Source: an uncultured Clostridia bacterium (GTDB lineage: Bacteria > Bacillota > Clostridia > Christensenellales > Aristaeellaceae). From it: a stretch of DNA of 37,323 bases. Location: NCBI GenBank assembly GCA_937886445.1, contig CALGBY010000034.1, positions 1 through 37,323 on the forward strand, in the 5' to 3' direction. The translations under genes were made by a program, and so were the position numbers. Each line of letters begins with the position of its first letter. Position 1 is the first letter of the stretch. Below the pieces are notes generated by a model. The model saw nothing but the letters and a program-made list of their open reading frames with translations, was not told where the DNA came from and made no database searches. Of the stretch, positions 23,612 to 30,939 are shown piece after piece.

Positions 23612-26002
23612 TCAGGCGCGAAGCTCTGCGCCGAACTTTTCGCTGCTTACCTTGAGCGCCTTGTTCATCAGGCCGTTGATCTCATCCTCGGTAAGGGTGT
23701 GATCCTCAGCGCGGAACTGCAGAGAGAAGGCAACGCTCTTTTTGCCCTCGCCGACCTGCGCGCCGCGGAAAACATCAAACATGCGAATGCTTTCGATCAG
23801 CCTGCCGCAGGCCTTTTCAATGGCTGTCATCACGGGGCCTACCGGCTGGCCGTCTTCCATCACAAGCGCGATATCACGGCTTACGGCGGGGAAGCGGGCA
23901 ATGCTCTTTACCGTGCTCATAGGTTCGCTTGCGGCAAACAGCATCGGAAGATCGATCTCCGCAATGTACACACGGGAGGAAATGTCAAAGTTGCGGGCGG
24001 TGTCGGGATGCAATTCGCCTACTGTGGCCAGTACCTGATCCCCCAGCATCAGCTTTGCCTGACGGCCGGGATGCAGGTATTTTTCAGAAGAAGGCAGGAT
24101 CTCCGCGCGCAGACCTTCGCGGGCGATCAGCCCCTCCGCGATCGTACGCAGCGCGTAGAAATCCGCTCCGCGCCCCCAGCATGCCAGCGCGAGCAGGCCG
24201 GTCTGCACGGGCAGCCCCTCATCGGTCTTCGCTTTTCCGTCAAACACATCGCCCAGCTCGTAGATCCTTCCGTCCTCGTTGCCGCCGTTCAGGTTGGTGG
24301 AAACGGTTTTGAGCAGACCGGGAAGCAGGGTAGTGCGCATATACTGAGTGTCCTCACCCAGCGGGTTGCGTACGACAACGCAGTTCAGACGGGGATCCTG
24401 TTCATCCAGATTGAGCAGCTCGATACTCCTGTGGCTGATGAAGGAGAAGGTCATCGTTTCATAGAAGCCGTTGCCGGTCAGATATTCCTGAACACGGTCG
24501 TGTGAACGCAGGGAGGCGTTCTTTCCGCCCATCGGAGTTTCTCCGCGCAGGCGGGTGGACGGGATCAGATCATAGCCCGCGTAACGCAGCACTTCCTCGC
24601 AGATATCGGCTTCCTGCTCGATATCCTGGCGGAAGAGAGGCGCGGTCACATGCATCTCATCGCCATTCAGCGTGACATTGAAGAGAAGCTTTTCAAGAAT
24701 GCTCTTCATTTTTTCGGGAGCCACATCCACACCGGCACGGTGACTGATGCGCTTGCAGGAAACAGTGAGCTGAGCGGGACGGATGGGGGAAGGATACAGA
24801 TCGATGCAGCCGGGAACGATATCGCCGGCGTCCAGCTCGTTCACCATCTGGCAGGCGCGCAGAAGCGCGTCCATCACTGTAGCGGGAGATACTCCGCGCT
24901 CAAAGCGGCCGCTGCTCTCGGTACGGATGCCCATCGCACGGCTGGTAAGGCGGATGCAGGTACGGTCAAAGCTGGCACACTCAAACAGGATCGTTTTCGT
25001 TCCTTCGGTGATCTCGCTTTCTTCACCGCCCATGATGCCCGCGAGCCCGGTGGGACCGTTTTCATCGCAGATGAGCAGCGCTCCGGTGGGCAGATCATGA
25101 TGCTTGCCGTCCAGCGTGGTGATCGTTTCGCCCTTTTCGGCTTTGCGCACGATAATATGTCCGTTCTGCACCTTGGAAAGGTCAAACGCGTGCATGGGAT
25201 GGCCGGTCTCAAGCATGACAAAATTGGTGATATCAACGATATTGTTGATGGAACGCATGCCGGCTGCGTGCAGGTAAGCTCTCATCCAGGCGGGAGAGGG
25301 GGCCACACGCACATTCTTTACGATCTTCGCGGCGTAACGGGGGCAGAGCTCAAAATCCGTCACATCCACCTTCGCGTATTCCGCGATATCTCCGTCGGCT
25401 TCCTTTACGGTGATCTCAGGCAGCTTCAGCTCCGTGCCCATCGCGGCCGCGGTCTCACGCGCGATCCCCCAGGTGCACAGACAATCCGGACGGTTGGCCA
25501 GGATTTCAAAGTCCACCACGGTATCATCCAGCCCGAAAATGCCGGCGACGGGGGTGCCGGGAAGATATTCCTCGTTGAAAATGAGCAGGCCTGCGTCTCC
25601 CACGGAAGGATACAGTTCTGTGGGAACGCCGATCTCAGGACCGGAGCAGAGCATACCGAAGCTTTCCACACCGCGCAGCTTGCCCTTCTTGATGGTGCCG
25701 CCGGCCAGCTCGGCGCCGATTTTCGCTACCGGCACCAGTATGCCTTCCTTTACATTGGGTGCGCCGCACACGATCTGAAGCGGTTCGGCCTCTCCGGCGT
25801 CCACCGTGCACACATGCAGATGATCGCTGTCCGGATGGGGAACGCAGGTGAGCACCCTGCCCACTACCACCTTTTCAAGGTGGCTGCCCATGTACTCGGT
25901 GCCTTCAACGCCGGTACCGGTCATGATCATACGGCTTTCATATTCTTCGGCGGATACAGGGATATCCGCGTACTTTTTGATCCAGTTCATTGATACTTTC
26001 AT
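23612..26002 (-). CDS. pheT: Phenylalanyl-tRNA synthetase beta subunit
   Basis: The 796-residue protein has the bacterial PheT domain order. It starts MKVSMNWIKKYAD, followed by an EMAP-like tRNA-binding domain at about 40-150 (VVGRVLTCVPHPDSDHLHVCTVD), the B3/B4 editing region, B5 domain near 400-470, a synthetase-like core and a C-terminal anticodon-binding FDX-ACB domain (about 700-796, STVKSIARFPAVSRDIALVME). With PheS it forms the alpha2-beta2 enzyme. It starts 14 bases after pheS with GGAGGG and shares its T-box control. Confidence 0.97.
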   Translation of the reverse strand: MKVSMNWIKKYADIPVSAEEYESRMIMTGTGVEGTEYMGSHLEKVVVGRVLTCVPHPDSDHLHVCTVDAGEAEPLQIVCGAPNVKEGILVPVAKIGAELAGGTIKKGKLRGVESFGMLCSGPEIGVPTELYPSVGDAGLLIFNEEYLPGTPVAGIFGLDDTVVDFEILANRPDCLCTWGIARETAAAMGTELKLPEITVKEADGDIAEYAKVDVTDFELCPRYAAKIVKNVRVAPSPAWMRAYLHAAGMRSINNIVDITNFVMLETGHPMHAFDLSKVQNGHIIVRKAEKGETITTLDGKHHDLPTGALLICDENGPTGLAGIMGGEESEITEGTKTILFECASFDRTCIRLTSRAMGIRTESSGRFERGVSPATVMDALLRACQMVNELDAGDIVPGCIDLYPSPIRPAQLTVSCKRISHRAGVDVAPEKMKSILEKLLFNVTLNGDEMHVTAPLFRQDIEQEADICEEVLRYAGYDLIPSTRLRGETPMGGKNASLRSHDRVQEYLTGNGFYETMTFSFISHRSIELLNLDEQDPRLNCVVVRNPLGEDTQYMRTTLLPGLLKTVSTNLNGGNEDGRIYELGDVFDGKAKTDEGLPVQTGLLALACWGRGADFYALRTIAEGLIAREGLRAEILPSSEKYLHPGRQAKLMLGDQVLATVGELHPDTARNFDISSRVYIAEIDLPMLFAASEPMSTVKSIARFPAVSRDIALVMEDGQPVGPVMTAIEKACGRLIESIRMFDVFRGAQVGEGKKSVAFSLQFRAEDHTLTEDEINGLMNKALKVSSEKFGAELRA

Positions 26003-26016
26003 CTGTAATCCCTCCT

Positions 26017-27045
26017 TCAGCGGAACTGACGCAGGAAGCGCAGGTCTCCCTCGTAAAGTAGACGCAGGTCCTTGATGCCGTAGCGCAGCATGGTGATACG
26101 CTCAAGGCCGATGCCGAAGGCAAAGCCGGAGTACACCTTGCTGTCCAGTCCGCACATTTCCAGTACCTTCGGGTTGACCATGCCGCAGCCCAGCACCTCG
26201 ATCCATCCGGTGCCCTTGCATACTCTGCAGCCCTTGCCGTGGCAGTTGAAGCAGGTAAGGTCCACCTCGGCGGAGGGCTCGGTGAAGGGGAAGAAGGAGG
26301 GGCGGAAGCGCGTTTCGATATCATTGCCGTAAAGGCGCTTGGCGAAGGCATCCAGCGTGCCGCGCAGATCGCCCATCGTTACATCCTTATCGATCACAAG
26401 ACCTTCCATCTGATGGAACACAGGGCTGTGTGTCGCGTCCATTTCATCAGCACGGAACACGCGGCCCGGGCAGATGATGCGGATAGGCGGCTTGCGGCTC
26501 AGCATCGTGCGCGCCTGTACGGGGGAGGTATGGGTGCGCAGTACGATGTTGTCATCTACATAGAAGGTATCCTGCGCGTCACGGGCGGGATGATTTTTGG
26601 GCAGGTTCAGCAGTTCGAAATTGTAATGGTCAAGTTCGATCTGCGGGCCCTCCACCACATCAAAGCCCATGGAGGTGAAGCAATCCATTACCTGATTGAG
26701 CACGGCGTTGATGGGGTGTACGGCGCCCTCCGCGGGCAGATCGCGCGGCTCGGTTACATCCAGAGCTTCTTTTTTCAGGCGGAGTTCCTTTTCCTTCTTT
26801 TCAAATACTTCTTTCCTGCTGTCGATCAGCGCGGTCAGCTTTTCCTTCGCGTCATTGATCAATTGTCCGGCGGCGGGACGCTCCTCGGCGCTCAGCTGGC
26901 CGAGCATGCGCAGAAGACCGCTCAGACTGCCCTTTTTTCCGACGATTTTTACCTTCAGATCCTCAAGCGCCTTTACGCTGTCCAGCTGCGCCAGCTCTTC
27001 AGCGGTGCGCTTCGCGATCTCATCCAGGCTTTCCCTGATCCCCAT
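26017..27045 (-). CDS. pheS: Phenylalanyl-tRNA synthetase alpha subunit
   Basis: The 342-residue catalytic subunit has an N-terminal coiled-coil arm (about 1-90) followed by the class II core. Motif 2 region VFRADEMDATHSPVFHQMEGLVID, HTSPVQARTM, FRPSFFPFTEPSAEVD and motif 3 GFAFGIGLERITMLRYGI are all visible. The start at 27045 has AAAAGGAGG; the frame extends 20 codons upstream into the T-box terminator and that part is not coding. Expression is probably induced when uncharged tRNA-Phe accumulates. Confidence 0.97.
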   Translation of the reverse strand: MGIRESLDEIAKRTAEELAQLDSVKALEDLKVKIVGKKGSLSGLLRMLGQLSAEERPAAGQLINDAKEKLTALIDSRKEVFEKKEKELRLKKEALDVTEPRDLPAEGAVHPINAVLNQVMDCFTSMGFDVVEGPQIELDHYNFELLNLPKNHPARDAQDTFYVDDNIVLRTHTSPVQARTMLSRKPPIRIICPGRVFRADEMDATHSPVFHQMEGLVIDKDVTMGDLRGTLDAFAKRLYGNDIETRFRPSFFPFTEPSAEVDLTCFNCHGKGCRVCKGTGWIEVLGCGMVNPKVLEMCGLDSKVYSGFAFGIGLERITMLRYGIKDLRLLYEGDLRFLRQFR

Positions 27046-27079
27046 AATGATCCTCCTTTTGTTGATTCGGTGCGGTATC

Positions 27080-27332
27080 CATAAAAAAACGCCCGTGCAA
27101 AGCACGGGGCGTGATCATACGCTGTACCACCCATTTTCGGCCCTTTCCGGAAAAAGAACCCTTATTTCCCCTTAACGCGGGTATACGGCGGAAACTACAG
27201 GAACGCTGCCGTTCTTTTATCTCCGCGGCTCCGGAGCGAATTGCCCTCACACGCCCGGGAAAGTTTTCAGCCGGTGGCTTTCCCTCTCTTTTGGCGCGGT
27301 GAACGGGGGCTTTGTTCTCCTTCACGGCCACG
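27080..27332 (-). promoter_or_regulatory. T-box leader of pheST
   Basis: On the minus strand the leader carries the T-box core GGGTGGTACAGCG (27132-27120). It is followed by a terminator hairpin: GCCCCGTGC and GCACGGGC (27109-27092), then seven T residues. Upstream, AGAGAGGGAAAG and GGCTGAAAAC look like stem I elements, and TTC (complement of 27238-27240) in a GGCAATTCGCTCC context is a suitable phenylalanine specifier. Uncharged tRNA would pair with the core and stop the terminator forming. Confidence 0.88.
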
Positions 27333-27338
27333 GGAAGG

Positions 27339-27367
27339 ATTATAGCAGAAAACACTTACTGTGTCAA
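27339..27367 (-). promoter_or_regulatory. Promoter of the T-box-pheST unit
   Basis: On the minus strand TTGACA (27367-27362) and TATAAT (27344-27339) with a 17-base spacer: a perfect consensus promoter, with the start near 27332. Confidence 0.9.
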
Positions 27368-27496
27368 GCACGGCAAATGCGGCGATTTGCGTAAAAACAA
27401 TGCTGAGAACGGCTTCAAAATCGCGATGACCCATTGCGCCGAACGGCATTTTGTGGTACGCTTTGCACGAATACCAAAGGATGAGAGGACAGAAGC

Positions 27497-28066
27497 ATGA
27501 ACGGAAAGGAAGCACTGCGTGTTCAGCTTGAAGGTTATGTTCCCTGCAATGAACAGGAAGAAAAGGACCGGGCTGCAATGCTCTCGCTGCTGGATGCCGA
27601 CAATGTATTTACGAGAGAAAACACGCTCTGTCATTTCACAGCTTCCTCGTGGACTGTTAACCGGGAGCATACGAAGGTGCTGATGGTATATCACAATATT
27701 TATCACAGCTGGAGCTGGACCGGCGGGCACGCGGACGGCGATGAGGATCTGCTCGCGGTGGCCATACGGGAAGCCGGGGAGGAGAGCGGGATCAGACATC
27801 TTGTTCCTGTAAGCAGCGAGCCGTTTTCCGTAGAGGTCCTGACCGTGGACGGGCATGAAAAACGGGGCCGGTATGTTTCAAGTCATCTGCACCTGAATGT
27901 GACCTATCTGCTTGAGGCGGATGAAAGAGACGCGCTTCGTATATGCCCCGGGGAAAACAGCGGTGTGGCCTGGTTTACGCTTTCCGAGGCACTTGAAAAG
28001 TGCTCGGAGCCGTGGATGATCCAAAGGATATACAGTAAGCTGAACAAAAAACTGGAAAATCTGTAA
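27497..28066 (+). CDS. Nudix hydrolase
   Basis: The 189-residue protein contains a full Nudix box from about residue 77 (G-HADGD-E-DLLAVAI-RE-A-G-EE-S-G-I), which binds the metal and cuts a diphosphate linked to a moiety X. The substrate cannot be told. An N-terminal segment of 50 residues precedes the fold (VLMVYHNIYHSWSWTGGHADGD). GAGAGG precedes the start. It is followed 15 bases later by the DUF2284 gene, so the two are probably one operon with a shared terminator at 28659. No consensus promoter stands out; TTGCGC/TACGCT around 27433-27461 is possible. Confidence 0.9.
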   Translation: MNGKEALRVQLEGYVPCNEQEEKDRAAMLSLLDADNVFTRENTLCHFTASSWTVNREHTKVLMVYHNIYHSWSWTGGHADGDEDLLAVAIREAGEESGIRHLVPVSSEPFSVEVLTVDGHEKRGRYVSSHLHLNVTYLLEADERDALRICPGENSGVAWFTLSEALEKCSEPWMIQRIYSKLNKKLENL

Positions 28067-28081
28067 AAGGAGAATGATCAC

Positions 28082-28627
28082 ATGGAAATGAATGATGTGA
28101 ACGAAAAAAGCTTTCCTCCCTACGCGGAGGAACTGGTAAAGCGCGCGCTGGAGGAAGGCGCCGTAAGCGCCAAACCGTTTGATATTTCCGATATCTGCTT
28201 TGACAGCCGTGTGTTGATGAAATGCATGTACGGCTGCCCGGACTGGGGAAAGGGGCTTACCTGCCCCAGCCGCCCCGGCAACCCCACAATGGCCGAGTGG
28301 CGCGAGATGCTTGAAAGGTACCGCTGGGGCATCGTGATCCATGCCCATGACAAGGCGACCACGCAGCGCGTAAGCTTTCTTCTGGAGGGCGAAGCATTCC
28401 GCAAGGGATATTATTTCGCGTTTTCCATGAGCGACTGTGCTTTGTGCAAGGAATGCGCGGGGTACAAAGGCGGTGAATGCCGCAATGTACACAAGGCGCG
28501 ACCGGCCTTCCATTCTGTCGGTATCGATGTTTTCAAAACGGTGAGACAGATGGGCTTCAGGATCGATCCGCTGGCCGATCAGGATAACGAGGAGCAGAAC
28601 TGGTACGCGGCACTTTGGGTGGAATGA
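28082..28627 (+). CDS. DUF2284 cysteine-rich predicted metal-binding protein
   Basis: The 181-residue soluble protein has cysteines in two groups: C39, C48, C52 and C61 (KCMYGCPDWGKGLTCPS), and C119, C122, C125 and C133 (DCALCKECAGYKGGEC). This is the DUF2284 pattern, predicted to bind metal or an Fe-S cluster; no reaction is established for the family. AAAAGGAG precedes the start. The cysteine spacing C-x2-C-x2-C-x7-C in the second group is ferredoxin-like. It is paired with the Nudix gene, and the link between their functions is unknown. Confidence 0.88.
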   Translation: MEMNDVNEKSFPPYAEELVKRALEEGAVSAKPFDISDICFDSRVLMKCMYGCPDWGKGLTCPSRPGNPTMAEWREMLERYRWGIVIHAHDKATTQRVSFLLEGEAFRKGYYFAFSMSDCALCKECAGYKGGECRNVHKARPAFHSVGIDVFKTVRQMGFRIDPLADQDNEEQNWYAALWVE

Positions 28628-28658
28628 AAAAAGCCGGGAAGACCGGCAGTACGGTAAC

Positions 28659-28700
28659 GCGCGGGCGCGGCGGAAAGATCCGCCGCGCCCGCGCGCTTTT
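28659..28700 (+). terminator. Terminator of the Nudix-DUF2284 operon
   Basis: GCGCGGGCGCGGCGG (28659-28673) pairs perfectly with CCGCCGCGCCCGCGC (28680-28694) around AAAGAT, followed by GCTTTTTGC. It lies just before the stop codon of the convergent glycosidase gene. Confidence 0.9.
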
Positions 28701-28712
28701 TGCAAAATGAGG

Positions 28713-30740
28713 TCATTTGATTTTTTCAAACACAGGCATATAATCCACAGGAGCCTGTACGGTCACTGTTTTTCTGCCTTCGAAAAGCTCACCGGTAGAG
28801 GTCAGCTTCCATTCACCGCGGGGCAGATAGACCGTTCTTTCAAAGCAGTTATACTCAAAAACGGGCGCGCACAGGTATTTTGATCCGAACATGTACTGAT
28901 CATAGGTCTCCCAGCATTTTTTGTCCTCCGGGAATTCATAGAACATGGCGCGCAGCAGGGGAGAACCGTTATCTGCTGCTTCTTTGTACAGATCGCGGAT
29001 ATAGTCATGCATGGCGATGCGGATATCATAGTATTTTTTCATGATCCGGTAGTTATCCTCGCCATAGCTCCAAAGCTCGTTGCTCTGGCCGGTATGCAGG
29101 TAACCGCCGCCCCAGTCTCTGTCATCCAGCGCAGGGATATCATAGGGGCCGCGGTCTCCGTGCATGCGGAGGACAGCGGAATAGACGGCAAACTGATACC
29201 AGCGGATCAGCAATTGACGGAATACGGGGTCGTTCACATCATTGGTCATGAAGCCGCCGATATCGGTGGTCCACCACGGAATGCCCGCAAGACCCATGTT
29301 GAGACCGCACTGAAGCTGATCGCGGAAGGCAGTGAAGGTGGAGGGGACATCACCGGACCAGATCACATTGCCGTACTTCTGGCTGCCGGCCCAGCCGCAG
29401 CGAAGCAGGTTGACAGGCGTTTTATCGCCGTACATTTCCTTCATCGGCTCATAGAACGCTCTTGAAAACATCTGAGGATAGAGGTTTGAGCAGGAGAGAG
29501 CGGGACCGGCCTGATAACGGTAGTTGTCAAAATCATATACGCCGAGATCAGGCTCCGAGTTATCCAGCCAGAAGCCGTCGATCCCCAGGTCCATATAATT
29601 CTGTTTGCATTTCTCAAAAACATATTTCCGCGTTTCGGGATTGAAAGGATCGATCTCCACGCAGTCTCCCTGATAATCGTAGGTCTGCGCCGCGCCGCGT
29701 TCGGTGCGCATGAGCAGCCCCCGCTCCTGCATGGGGTAGAAATTTTCACTGCGCCTGTCCACGCTGGGCCATACGCTCACGATCACACGGATGCCCATGC
29801 TGTGCAGTTCGTCTGTCATGGCTTTGGGATCCGGCCAGTAGGTGCGGTCAAACTTCCAGTCGCCCTGCACGGGCCAGTGGAAGAAATCGATCACGATCTG
29901 ATCGATATGGATGCCTTCATCGCGGTATTTTCTCGCCACCTCCAGCACCTCCGCCTGCGTGCGGTAGCGCAGTTTGCACTGCCACAGCCCCATCAGCTCC
30001 TCCGGGAACATGGGGGCGCGGCCGGTCACGGCCGTATAGCTCTCGAGCAGCGCTTTGGGCTTGCCGGCGGCTGAGATCCAGTAATCCATCCTCCGGGTGC
30101 TTTCGGCTGTCCACTCTGTCAGGTTATTGCCGAATACCGCGCTTCCTACGGCCGGCTCATTCCACAGAAAACCGTAGCCGAGGGAGGATACAAGGAAGGG
30201 CACGGTGATCTGGCTGTTGCGCTGCGCCAGCTCCAGTGTGCAGCCCTTCAGATCGGTACACTGCTGCTGATACTGCCCCATACCGAACAGCTTCTCGTTT
30301 TCATTGCTTTCAAAACGCACCTTCAGGCGGTAATCGGACGCTCCGCGCAGCCCCTTCCACTCGCGGTTGACGATCTTGAGACAGCGGCTTTCTTCAGACA
30401 GGGTGCCGCCGTAGCTGCGGTAATACTCCCGGAGGATCGTTTTGCCGTTCTTCGAGAAGGTGATCACACCGGCAAAGTTGACTGTGGCGCGGATCTGCCC
30501 GTTTTCGATATATGCCGCGGGCGTTTTCTGCTCTCCCCAGCCTTCGTTGACCGTGTCCTCATAAAAGCCGATCACCGCCCTGCGGGACGGCACCTTTTCC
30601 GTAAGCGCGCGGTCTCCCGCCGGCATTTCCCCGTCCAGCCACGCGCGAACACGCAGGGCATCCTTTCCCCAGGGCTCAATACGCAGCGTTTCCCCGCCGT
30701 GATAAGCAAGCAGAGCGTTACCGTTCTTTTCAAAATGCAT
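28713..30740 (-). CDS. Glycoside hydrolase family 31 (alpha-xylosidase or alpha-glucosidase)
   Basis: The 675-residue intracellular protein (no signal peptide) has a beta-rich N-terminal domain to about 230, then the GH31 barrel. The nucleophile is D393 in GFWLDNSEPD and the acid/base is D464 in IWSGDVPSTF. Substrate-site residues WGLWQ-type (LMGLWQCKLRYRT near 250) and DFFHWP are also seen. GH31 enzymes release alpha-linked glucose or xylose with retention. The xylose-like locus nearby makes alpha-xylosidase attractive but does not prove it. A GGAGGT site precedes the start, and the gene has its own promoter at 30773-30801. Confidence 0.9.
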   Translation of the reverse strand: MHFEKNGNALLAYHGGETLRIEPWGKDALRVRAWLDGEMPAGDRALTEKVPSRRAVIGFYEDTVNEGWGEQKTPAAYIENGQIRATVNFAGVITFSKNGKTILREYYRSYGGTLSEESRCLKIVNREWKGLRGASDYRLKVRFESNENEKLFGMGQYQQQCTDLKGCTLELAQRNSQITVPFLVSSLGYGFLWNEPAVGSAVFGNNLTEWTAESTRRMDYWISAAGKPKALLESYTAVTGRAPMFPEELMGLWQCKLRYRTQAEVLEVARKYRDEGIHIDQIVIDFFHWPVQGDWKFDRTYWPDPKAMTDELHSMGIRVIVSVWPSVDRRSENFYPMQERGLLMRTERGAAQTYDYQGDCVEIDPFNPETRKYVFEKCKQNYMDLGIDGFWLDNSEPDLGVYDFDNYRYQAGPALSCSNLYPQMFSRAFYEPMKEMYGDKTPVNLLRCGWAGSQKYGNVIWSGDVPSTFTAFRDQLQCGLNMGLAGIPWWTTDIGGFMTNDVNDPVFRQLLIRWYQFAVYSAVLRMHGDRGPYDIPALDDRDWGGGYLHTGQSNELWSYGEDNYRIMKKYYDIRIAMHDYIRDLYKEAADNGSPLLRAMFYEFPEDKKCWETYDQYMFGSKYLCAPVFEYNCFERTVYLPRGEWKLTSTGELFEGRKTVTVQAPVDYMPVFEKIK

Positions 30741-30772
30741 AAGGAAGGACCTCCTCTTTTTTCACTGAATGA

Positions 30773-30801
30773 ATTATATCAGAAAATCCGTCTTTACTCA
30801 A
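30773..30801 (-). promoter_or_regulatory. Promoter of the GH31 gene
   Basis: On the minus strand TTGAGT (30801-30796) and TATAAT (30778-30773) with a 17-base spacer. The leader is about 25-30 bases. Confidence 0.75.
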
Positions 30802-30844
30802 CCGGATCCGCGCAATAAAATGGGAGAAAATCACACGAAAATGC

Positions 30845-30873
30845 TTGAACGGAATGTTTTTTTGTGGTATTCT
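30845..30873 (+). promoter_or_regulatory. Promoter of leuS
   Basis: TTGAAC (30845-30850) and TATTCT (30868-30873) with a 17-base spacer. The leader to the ATG at 30940 is only about 60 bases, too short for a T-box. Confidence 0.7.
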
Positions 30874-30939
30874 TTCTGTATATTCGTTTTGCGCGTGCAA
30901 AGACGGACGCGCGGGGCGGAGTGTTAAGGAGATGAGCGT

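Noticed and set aside
30880..30939. T-box or riboswitch before leuS
   Set aside because: The leader is only about 60 bases and contains no GGGTGG-type core or terminator.
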